NCBI GenBank assembly: GCA_949298575.1
Contig: CASFXH010000007.1
Span: 1-64,000 of the forward strand
Direction of reading: 5' to 3'
Source of the DNA: an uncultured Parabacteroides sp.
Lineage (GTDB): Bacteria > Bacteroidota > Bacteroidia > Bacteroidales > Tannerellaceae
DNA length: 64,000 nt
In this document: positions 44,895-51,825 of the stretch, in pieces
How positions within the stretch are numbered: the stretch's first letter is position 1
Layout of the letters: every line of letters begins with the position of its first letter
Notes under the pieces: generated by a model
Seen by the model: only the letters and a program-made list of their open reading frames with translations
The model's database searches: none
What the model was told of the DNA's origin: nothing
Position numbers and translations under genes: made by a program

Positions 44895-45719
44895 TTACTT
44901 TTTTACGTTATAAGTGCGCTGATACAAATAGTTCGCCAAATCTGTATCGTCCGAACAAGTCCGCATCTCCTCTACGGTAATGGGTTCCCCAATATAGACA
45001 TCCACCGTCTTTCCACGTTTGTTAAACACTTCCGCGGGAATACGCAATGTCCTCAATTGCCAACTAATCATTCCCAAGAAATAGAAGAACCATGAGTTTT
45101 GAAAATCAAAATAGACAGGGTAAACCGGCACGTTCCCTTTCCGGATCAAACGAATCACGCTATGGGCCCATGTCAAATCGCGAACCCGCCATCGCTTATC
45201 GTAAAAGGAAATAGCGCCCGCCGGGAAAAAGCCCATCGGATGCCCCTCTCTCAACCGTTTAAGCGAAAGGCGAACGCCATTGACATTCTCCGGATTCGCC
45301 CCCCGCTTATGGGAATCTGGCACAACCGAGATAAAGGAATCGCGCATGGCGCCAATCCTCCCCAGGATTCCATTGACCATCACTTTAAAGTCAGGTCGAC
45401 GCTTCGAGAACAAATCGATCAAGATAATCCCATCCAAAGAACCGATCGGATGATTCGATACCGTAATGAAAGCGCCTTCAGGCAAACTCTCCAATAACGC
45501 CTCATTATGCACACGATAACGAATATCAATCAACGGATCCCGCAGCAAAGCGGTCGTAAACGACTCTCCTCGCGGATGGCAATTGCGCTGATGAGCCAAA
45601 TTCACTTTATCGATACATAACACTTTCAGCAAGAACTTCCCCAAAGGTTTCCCCAACCTTGTCTTAAAGAAGGGAAGCATCTCACCCAAATCGTCAATAT
45701 CTATTACACTTTCTTTCAT
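44895..45719 (-). CDS. PlsC-like acyltransferase
   Basis: The 274-residue protein is a glycerolphosphate-acyltransferase-type enzyme. The catalytic motif is VSNHPIGSLDG (H at about 93, D at about 99), followed by VVPDSHKRGANPENVNGVRLSLKRLREGHPMGFFPAGAIS, the acyl-acceptor binding region, and VYPVYFDFQNSWFFYFLG. It may acylate a lyso-phospholipid, ornithine/glycine lipid or a new head-group lipid made by its neighbours. It is the last of a four-gene run, 6 bases after the CDP-alcohol phosphatidyltransferase gene. Confidence 0.87.
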   Translation of the reverse strand: MKESVIDIDDLGEMLPFFKTRLGKPLGKFLLKVLCIDKVNLAHQRNCHPRGESFTTALLRDPLIDIRYRVHNEALLESLPEGAFITVSNHPIGSLDGIILIDLFSKRRPDFKVMVNGILGRIGAMRDSFISVVPDSHKRGANPENVNGVRLSLKRLREGHPMGFFPAGAISFYDKRWRVRDLTWAHSVIRLIRKGNVPVYPVYFDFQNSWFFYFLGMISWQLRTLRIPAEVFNKRGKTVDVYIGEPITVEEMRTCSDDTDLANYLYQRTYNVKK

Positions 45720-45725
45720 TCAAAC

Positions 45726-46613
45726 CTATTTGATGAACTTGGCGCACATCGCCTCATGTTTACGCATGGAAATAAAGAGAACGATATTCAAGACAATGAT
45801 CTCATATAAGAAATATGCCCAGACCTCGCCCGTCAGCACGATCACGAACATGATCAACGTCCGGCCATTGAAGGTCATCAAATCGATCCAACGCATCAAA
45901 CGATGGCTTTCCTTCCTAAACGCCAAACGAATATCACTTGGGATGTCATCGCCATATCGCTCATGCAAGGAATGGAGCATCCGCTGTAAAGTCGGCGTAG
46001 CGTTCACTTGAAACATCGTGTACCAACTATACAAGAAATAAAACGCCTTGTTAACGCCATAGCGCATCGACTTATGTTTCGCTTTTACCTGCTCAACCGA
46101 CTGGAATTCGGCGCCCTTATCCTTACTGATAAAATAAAGGTGAAGGGTCTTATAATAATCCGTGATATTCGCTTGCGTCAAATGCGACAATCCGGAAAGC
46201 ACCGCCAACGCGAAAAACCAATACGTTCCATATTCATGCGAAAGACGTAAAGCGAAACCAATATAAATCGACGCGAACCAAATATCCCCGGCAAAGCCAT
46301 CCAAGATACGGCCTATCGCCGACTTAATACCGGTCAAACGAGCCAACTGGCCATCCACACAATCCAGGATATTGGCGAAAACCAACAGCAAGATGCCGCC
46401 TATCGCCATCCGGATACTATCAAAATGAAATAAATAACCCGCTCCCGCTCCCACAAAAATGGAGACTACGGTCACCATGTTAGGAGTAATTCCCGTTCCT
46501 CTAAGCCGTCTCGCGATTTGGAACCCGACTGGCCGATAAAAAAGCCGATCAATGACGTTCTCCGTCTCGATCGACTTCAGTGAAGCCTCATACTCCTTAT
46601 TCAACTCTCCCAT
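45726..46613 (-). CDS. CDP-alcohol phosphatidyltransferase family protein
   Basis: The 295-residue membrane protein carries the complete family motif D-x2-D-G-x2-A-R-x8-G-x3-D-x3-D as DCVDGQLARLTGIKSAIGRILDGFAGD (about 91-117). Six or so membrane helices are predicted, with an extra hydrophilic region (LYFISKDKGAEFQSVEQVKAKH, about 160-185). It transfers a phospho-head group or phosphatidyl unit between a CDP-activated compound and an alcohol. Beside a cytidylyltransferase gene, it may use a CDP-polyol made by that enzyme, as opposed to CDP-diacylglycerol. Confidence 0.9.
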   Translation of the reverse strand: MGELNKEYEASLKSIETENVIDRLFYRPVGFQIARRLRGTGITPNMVTVVSIFVGAGAGYLFHFDSIRMAIGGILLLVFANILDCVDGQLARLTGIKSAIGRILDGFAGDIWFASIYIGFALRLSHEYGTYWFFALAVLSGLSHLTQANITDYYKTLHLYFISKDKGAEFQSVEQVKAKHKSMRYGVNKAFYFLYSWYTMFQVNATPTLQRMLHSLHERYGDDIPSDIRLAFRKESHRLMRWIDLMTFNGRTLIMFVIVLTGEVWAYFLYEIIVLNIVLFISMRKHEAMCAKFIK

Positions 46614-46666
46614 CGCAATTTTATTAAAAGCACTTATCCTCGGTTAAATCTCGATCTTCTTGTCCT

Positions 46667-47407
46667 TTATCTGTAGGAATAACCTCCATCAACCACCAAG
46701 ATCTCGCCTGTCAAATAATTATTTTCTATCAGTAATTTATAAACTTCCGCCAATTCCGAAGGCTCACAAAAACGGCCTAAACTAATCTTACGCTCAATAT
46801 TCTTCCGGATCTCCGCGGGCTTTGTCTTCTGCCACTCCGTATCCACGAAGCCCGGAGCGACCGCGTTGACCCGGATCGATCTTGGGGAAAGGAACTTCAC
46901 CAGGTTTTTCACCAACGCGTGAACCGCGCTTTTAGTCACGCCGTATGCCAACGAGACGGAATGCGGATGGATCCCCATCAAAGATCCTGTAAAGATCACG
47001 CTTCCACCCGCCACGATCCGATCGATCACCCGTCGCAAAAGGAAGACAGGAAAATGCACATTCGCGAAAAAGACCCGCTCCCAATCCTCAAAAGCGATCG
47101 ACTCAAACGGATCGCGGCAAGTGATGCCGGCGTTCAAGATCAAGCCTTTCAAATAAAGGTCCCGTTCGTTCAGGAAATCCGCGATCCGATCAATCGAAGC
47201 CCGCTCCGTCGCGTCCGCCCGAAGCAATAGGGGCTTCTCGCCATACAACCGCTTAAATTCTGTCCGGACCGACTCTGCCGCCTCCTCATCCGAGGCGTAA
47301 GTCAGCATTAAAGAATAACCCGCCTTCGCCAGACAAGCGGCCACCGCTTTTCCGATGCCCTTTGTCCCTCCGGTGATTAGCACACACGTATTCATTTTCT
47401 TCATCAC
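46667..47407 (-). CDS. short-chain dehydrogenase/reductase (FabG-like)
   Basis: The 246-residue protein is a classical SDR with NAD(P)-binding TGGTKGIGKAV at 12-22, NAG motif LILNAGIT near 90, catalytic Ser in FTGSLMG near 140 and YGVTKSAVHAL (Tyr-x3-Lys) near 153-157. The start overlaps the stop of the cytidylyltransferase gene by four bases; ATG codons at positions 2 and 5 are alternatives. Linked to lipid head-group genes, it may reduce a ketone of the head group or lipid chain; the general FabG role cannot be excluded. Confidence 0.88.
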   Translation of the reverse strand: MMKKMNTCVLITGGTKGIGKAVAACLAKAGYSLMLTYASDEEAAESVRTEFKRLYGEKPLLLRADATERASIDRIADFLNERDLYLKGLILNAGITCRDPFESIAFEDWERVFFANVHFPVFLLRRVIDRIVAGGSVIFTGSLMGIHPHSVSLAYGVTKSAVHALVKNLVKFLSPRSIRVNAVAPGFVDTEWQKTKPAEIRKNIERKISLGRFCEPSELAEVYKLLIENNYLTGEILVVDGGYSYR

Positions 47408-47871
47408 TTTTCGGAAAATCCTTTTACGGAATCGGGCTTAGCTTGTCTTTGCGAGCGCAAATTCGCCTCATACGAATCATGGATCGTTTTCTTCAAGCTG
47501 GAAGACGAGATTCCCGTTCCATAGGGGAAATAAAAGACTTGGACGCCCAATTCCTTCAGATAGTCATATTTGCCATACCAATCGTCGCCAACCACAAACG
47601 CGTCGATATTCAGTTTCTTAACGACTTCCGTATGATCCAAGGAATGCTGCGGGATCACGATGTCCGGCGTTTTCAAGGCCTCGATAATCTGCAAACGCTC
47701 GTTGAAAGGAATTATCGGTTTCGCCTTATAGGAAGCGACCAACTCATCCGTACTTACCCCCACGATCAAAATATCCGCCAAACTCCTCGCGTAGTTGATC
47801 ATCCGGAGATGGTTGTAATGAAACATATCAAATGTCCCTGACGTATATACGATTGTCTTATCTTTAAACAT
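47404..47871 (-). CDS. TagD-like glycerol-3-phosphate cytidylyltransferase family protein
   Basis: The 155-residue protein has the nucleotidyltransferase fold of TagD/Pect: YTSGTFDMFHYNHLRMI (the HxGH motif is HYNH here, with Asn for Gly), GVSTDELV, FNERLQIIEAL and GTGISSSSLKKTI in place of RTxGISTT. It should couple CTP to a phospho-alcohol. It is the first gene of the lipid cassette. A minus-strand -7 box TATATTTG lies at 47895-47902, 23 bases before the start. Confidence 0.87.
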   Translation of the reverse strand: MFKDKTIVYTSGTFDMFHYNHLRMINYARSLADILIVGVSTDELVASYKAKPIIPFNERLQIIEALKTPDIVIPQHSLDHTEVVKKLNIDAFVVGDDWYGKYDYLKELGVQVFYFPYGTGISSSSLKKTIHDSYEANLRSQRQAKPDSVKGFSEK

Positions 47872-48039
47872 GATTCATTTCTTTTTTGAAAACGCAAATA
47901 TATAAAAAAACCTCATACGTATAACTGATCTCACCAAGTATGGCCCCCTCTCTTTTCATTTGGAAATATTTTGGCATGATGTAGCCCAAATCGAACGCGG
48001 CTGCCTTCTTTTCAAAAAGGCCAGGATACGAGAATCGAC

Positions 48040-48220
48040 CGCATAAACAACCAGAAAAACTTTTTCGAGCCCCAATCAACTGTGTAAGCAACTAGAAAAT
48101 CTTTTTCTAGCCTCCGCAAATTGTGTAAACAACTAGAAAATCTTTTTCTAGCTTCAATACACCGCGTAAACAACCCTCTTAAAGCTTTTCTAGCTTCCGA
48201 CGACTGTGTAAGCAACCTTC
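48040..48220. repeat. 41-bp tandem array with paired palindromes
   Basis: Units start at about 48040, 48081, 48122, 48163 and 48205 (periods 41, 41, 41, 42). Conserved parts are TGTGTAAACAAC (with TTGT/ACAA symmetry) and CTAGAAAATCTTTTTCTAG (8-bp stem), so there are two palindromes per unit. It lies between pdxA and the cytidylyltransferase gene. The 41-base period breaks any reading frame, so it is not coding. Confidence 0.9.
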
Positions 48221-48233
48221 CTAAAAAAGGGAA

Positions 48234-48275
48234 GGCCTTTCCCTCGTTGCCGCGGGAAAGGCCCTCTTTCTATCA
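48234..48275 (-). terminator. terminator of pdxA
   Basis: Perfect 10-bp stem GGCCTTTCCC/GGGAAAGGCC (48234-48263) with a 10-base loop; on the minus strand TTCCCTTTTTT follows. It marks the end of the rlmN-DUF4837-pdxA run. Confidence 0.8.
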
Positions 48276-48295
48276 TCTACGCGCGTCAAGGCTTT

Positions 48296-49408
48296 TTACA
48301 AATCGACCTCATCCTCGTCTTTCGTCAAGTCAAGTTTCTCGTTGTCTCCGCCTTTCTCAAAATATTGGCGGCGCAAAGGATGGGCGTTCGCCTCCATAAA
48401 ACGCTGACGATTCCGGTAAATATCCAAAGCCGCATAAAGCGCTTGGCGGAAAGATTCTTCCGACGCCTGGTTCTTTCCCGCGATATCGTAAGCGGTCCCA
48501 TGGGCGGGAGAAGTCCTCACGATCGGCAAGCCGGCGGTATAGTTCACGCCCTCATCCATCGACAAAGCCTTGAATGGCGCCAAACCTTGATCATGGTACA
48601 TCGCCAAGACCCCATCAAACTTCTGATACATCCCTGAGCCGAAGAAGCCATCCGCGGCGTAAGGGCCGAAGCTCATCACGCCTTTCTTGTCCGCTTCCCG
48701 CATGGCTGGAATGATAATCTCTTGCTCTTCCGTACCCAACAAACCTTCATCGCCCGCGTGCGGATTCAAGGAAAGGACTGCGATACGAGGTTTTATGATC
48801 CCGAAATCCTGCTTCAAAGAGCGGTTAAAAATCAAAAGCTTGGAGATAATCGCCTCTTGGGTGACCGCCGACGCGACCGCCGACAAAGGTAAATGCCCCG
48901 TCACCAACGCCACTCTCAAAGAGCCTTTCATCAGGATCATCAAAGCCTTCCGGCCACTTTTCCCCACGAAGCTTTGTTCCAAATATTCGGTATGCCCGGG
49001 GAAATGGAACTCCTCATTTTGAATATTATGCTTATTGATCGGGGCGGTCAACAAGACATCCACCGCGCCCCGCTTCAAGTCGGCTACCGCGGCATCGAGC
49101 GCCTTATAAGCGGCCTCACCCGCGGCGGGAGTCGATTTCGAGATCTCGACCTTCGTATCGTCACTCACGCAGTTGATGATGTTCACCCGGTTCAAGCCCG
49201 CCTCTTCCGCGCTCGTAATCACGTTGACATTGACCGAAGGCAATTCCATCAACTTCCGATGATAAGCGGCGATCTTAGACGAGCCATAAATGATCGGCGT
49301 ACACAATTCCGAGACGCGCGCGTCCGACAATGTTTTCAAAATCACCTCATATCCCACGCCATTAATATCACCATGGGTTATTCCTACACGAATCAATCGT
49401 TCTTCCAT
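48296..49408 (-). CDS. pdxA: 4-hydroxythreonine-4-phosphate dehydrogenase
   Basis: The 370-residue enzyme oxidises 4-phosphohydroxy-threonine in pyridoxal phosphate synthesis. Recognisable parts are GITHGDINGVGYEVILKTL (8-26), the substrate region TAPINKHNI, FPGHTEYLEQ (metal His), SLNPHAGDEGLLGTEE, YHDQGLAPFKAL and the C-terminal VRTSPAHGTAYDIAGK. The last 25 residues are a charged extension (DNEKLDLTKDEDEVDL). It follows the DUF4837 gene after 17 bases. Confidence 0.96.
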   Translation of the reverse strand: MEERLIRVGITHGDINGVGYEVILKTLSDARVSELCTPIIYGSSKIAAYHRKLMELPSVNVNVITSAEEAGLNRVNIINCVSDDTKVEISKSTPAAGEAAYKALDAAVADLKRGAVDVLLTAPINKHNIQNEEFHFPGHTEYLEQSFVGKSGRKALMILMKGSLRVALVTGHLPLSAVASAVTQEAIISKLLIFNRSLKQDFGIIKPRIAVLSLNPHAGDEGLLGTEEQEIIIPAMREADKKGVMSFGPYAADGFFGSGMYQKFDGVLAMYHDQGLAPFKALSMDEGVNYTAGLPIVRTSPAHGTAYDIAGKNQASEESFRQALYAALDIYRNRQRFMEANAHPLRRQYFEKGGDNEKLDLTKDEDEVDL

Positions 49409-49425
49409 CCTTTTCTATAATCTAA

Positions 49426-50460
49426 TCATTTCTCCTTTTGAACGTCAGCCAATTTCTCTTCGCTCGCCAATTCGGCAGGTAAGCGTAAGGTGTATAATGA
49501 GGCTTCTATCCGTCGGATATAATTCCTTTTCTCTGATTCCGGCGCGTAGACGAATCCTTCAACCACCACGACCCGATTGTTCTCCTCGTCCAAGCGCGTC
49601 AAGCTGACGAACGGACCGCCCATCATATCGCCCTCGACACGCCACAAGCCGCGCATCAGGCCCGCGTATTCACCATTCAACGTGATCGCTTCATAATCAA
49701 TGCCACCCCGGCGTTCCGTCTGCATATACGAATTCGGCAAAGAGCCCGGCATATTCCGCTTCATGACCGAATCCCGCTTCGCGACCAAGTATTCTTCCGT
49801 GAAAGTGTTCGTGTCACGATATGGGAAGGTATAGACCACCAAATCCGTACGGCCGACAGTCGCATTATTCGACGACCAGAAGAAATCGGTCGTATCCTTA
49901 TATGAATAAAAATTCGCCGGCGCATTCACTTCGACGCCAAATTTCTCCCGCAACTTTTCCATGACCAAGCTGCTGTAAGTCTCTTTCAATTGCTCGACAG
50001 CCCGTCCTTTCTCAACCCTCTCAAAGAAACGGTTCAATACCTCAGGATTCGATCGTAAAAAAGCGGTAATCGAGTCACGATGAGGAGCCCTCAACGATAC
50101 GACTACTTGATTGCGAGCCCAACGATCATTATCAAAAGCAAGCGACGTTTTCGTATACGAAGCCGGATCAATATTGACAATCAATATATTCCGGACATAC
50201 TCCAATAGTCCATTAAACACGGCCGGCTCGGCATAAGTGATTTTCAAAGACGCTTCCGCTTGCGGTAATCCCCGTACAGGAGCCGCCAAATCCGCTTTTA
50301 CGGCTTCGCCCGCCTCCGATTTCCAATCGTCCGAATCCATCACGACCACCACCTCATAGGCAAAACCAGTCGCTTGTGATTGGACCGGGCCAGAACTACA
50401 CGCGTTCAACCCTACAACCAACGCCAAAAGGGCGCTCCAAATCAAACCACTTCTCTTCAT
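49426..50460 (-). CDS. DUF4837-family lipoprotein
   Basis: I place the start at 50460, where ATGA overlaps the rlmN stop; the frame allows an ATG nine bases earlier. The 344-residue protein has a lipoprotein signal (WSALLALVVGLNACSSG) and the family's mixed alpha/beta body with YEVVVVMDSDDWKSEAGEAV, PASYTKTSLAFDNDRWARNQVVVSL and RGLWRVEGDMMGGPFVSL. Function unknown; the family is widespread in Bacteroidetes. An extra promoter seems to lie in the end of rlmN. Confidence 0.85.
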   Translation of the reverse strand: MKRSGLIWSALLALVVGLNACSSGPVQSQATGFAYEVVVVMDSDDWKSEAGEAVKADLAAPVRGLPQAEASLKITYAEPAVFNGLLEYVRNILIVNIDPASYTKTSLAFDNDRWARNQVVVSLRAPHRDSITAFLRSNPEVLNRFFERVEKGRAVEQLKETYSSLVMEKLREKFGVEVNAPANFYSYKDTTDFFWSSNNATVGRTDLVVYTFPYRDTNTFTEEYLVAKRDSVMKRNMPGSLPNSYMQTERRGGIDYEAITLNGEYAGLMRGLWRVEGDMMGGPFVSLTRLDEENNRVVVVEGFVYAPESEKRNYIRRIEASLYTLRLPAELASEEKLADVQKEK

Positions 50461-51515
50461 AATTTCCATTCTTTTTTATTTTCCACAAAAGTACGACTTT
50501 TCGCGGTAGATAACATGCCACAAGCGGCGAAAATATCTTCGCCCCGAGAAGCCCGAATCGTACAAATCATTCCCCTACGATTCAAGTCATCTCGAAACGC
50601 CACCATACGCGCCATATCCGTCGGCTGAAGCGGCACGTTAGGAATCGCGTGAAAACGAATCAAGTTAACCCGACAAGGGATTCCCCGAAGCAACTCGGCC
50701 AAGGCTTTCGCGTGACGAGGGCTATCGTTCAAGTCTTTAAACAGGATGTATTCAAAAGATACCCGCCGCTGATGAGAAAAGTCATATTGCCGGATCAGCT
50801 CCACGACCCGCTCAATTGGCGCCACCCGCTCCATGGGCATCAACGTCTGCCGCTCATCGGGTAGAGGAGAATGCAAACTCACGGCGAGATGACAATCACT
50901 CTCCTCCAAAAAGCGGCGCAAACCTTTCAGTAAACCGATCGTCGAAACGGTGATCCGCTTTGGGCTCCAAGCGTAACCATAAGGCGCCGTCAAGATTTCC
51001 ATGGCCTTAAAAACCTCATTGAGGTTGTCCAATGGCTCTCCCATTCCCATGAAGACCACGTTGGTCAGTCGCTCGCGCTCCGGCAAGGCTTGGATCTGGT
51101 TCATGATCTGGCTTGCCGTCAGGTTCGCCTTGAAGCCTTGCTTGCCAGTCATACAGAACAAGCAATTCATCTTGCAGCCTACCTGCGAGGAAACACAAAG
51201 CGTCGCCCGCTCGTCTGCCGGGATAAACACCGACTCCACGAAACGCTCCGGTCCGGCGGAGAAAAGATACTTCACCGTCCCATCGACCGATCGCACGAAG
51301 TCGACCGGTGGACAAGCGCCTACCTCATATCGCTCGGACAGCGCTTCCCGTTTCGCCTTGGCGATATTCGTCATCTCCGAGATTTGGGTCACCTTTTTCT
51401 TATAAAGCCAATCCGCCAACTGCTTCGCCGCGAAAGCGGGCAGCCCTACTTCGCTTGCCACCTCTCGCAACTCGTCCAACGTCATTCCCAATAAAGGTAT
51501 TTTCTCGTTTTCCAT
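50457..51515 (-). CDS. rlmN: 23S rRNA (adenine-2503-C2) methyltransferase RlmN
   Basis: The 352-residue radical SAM enzyme methylates A2503 of 23S rRNA and A37 of some tRNAs. The [4Fe-4S] motif is CKMNCLFC with the SAM cluster cysteines near 115-122, SSQVGCKMNCLFCMTGKQG; the second catalytic Cys is near the C-terminus (GEDIFAACGML). VVFMGMGEPLDN and SLHSPLPDERQTLMP are also typical. A promoter (51541-51573) precedes it. Confidence 0.97.
   Translation of the reverse strand: MENEKIPLLGMTLDELREVASEVGLPAFAAKQLADWLYKKKVTQISEMTNIAKAKREALSERYEVGACPPVDFVRSVDGTVKYLFSAGPERFVESVFIPADERATLCVSSQVGCKMNCLFCMTGKQGFKANLTASQIMNQIQALPERERLTNVVFMGMGEPLDNLNEVFKAMEILTAPYGYAWSPKRITVSTIGLLKGLRRFLEESDCHLAVSLHSPLPDERQTLMPMERVAPIERVVELIRQYDFSHQRRVSFEYILFKDLNDSPRHAKALAELLRGIPCRVNLIRFHAIPNVPLQPTDMARMVAFRDDLNRRGMICTIRASRGEDIFAACGMLSTAKSRTFVENKKEWKL
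50486..50493 (-). promoter_or_regulatory. -7 box inside the rlmN 3' end
   Basis: TACTTTTG on the minus strand lies within the last codons of rlmN, 26 bases before the DUF4837 start. It is an exact TAnnTTTG match, but no good -33 box is seen. Confidence 0.4.
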
Positions 51516-51540
51516 CGTTTTATCCCCTATACTTCATTCG

Positions 51541-51573
51541 CGAATGTACGAATAATCACTGAAAGAATAACAA
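51541..51573 (-). promoter_or_regulatory. probable rlmN promoter
   Basis: Minus strand TTG (51571-51573), 22 bases, TACATTCG (51541-51548), then 26 bases to the rlmN ATG. Confidence 0.55.
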
Positions 51574-51615
51574 GTCTGGTCATCATGGAAAAACAGCCTG
51601 TCCATTATGCCTTTC

Positions 51616-51705
51616 TTACAATAGGGTTATAAGCTCCTTATAATTGGATTATAAGCACCTTATGATAGGCATTATGACAACCTTATGATAGGCATTATAA
51701 TAGAT
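51616..51705. repeat. 22-23-bp tandem array sharing the core ATAGGCATTAT
   Basis: Units start at 51616, 51638, 51660 and 51683. Units three and four contain TTATGATAGGCATTAT; the first two have lost part of it. The core and period match the array at 32695-32786. A further related piece (CATTATGCC) lies just to the left at about 51603. Confidence 0.88.
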
Positions 51706-51752
51706 TCTGAATATCAGTTATTTGCGAACCACGACATCACATCTGATCGCGT

Positions 51753-51795
51753 GAAAAAAAATCCGAACCGCCCCACGGGGAGACGATCCGGATTC
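51753..51795 (-). terminator. terminator of the PpiD-like gene
   Basis: Stem AATCCG/CGGATT with an inner CCCC/GGGG pairing; on the minus strand a T8 run follows. It lies 31 bases after the stop codon. Confidence 0.75.
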
Positions 51796-51825
51796 AAACT
51801 TATGGAAACGTGTTATTATGAATGA

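Noticed and set aside
48012..48215. Small minus-strand frames (EARKRF, LEKDFLVA phrases) across the 41-bp array
   Set aside because: The period is not a multiple of three, so each unit is read in another frame; this is repeat DNA, not a gene.
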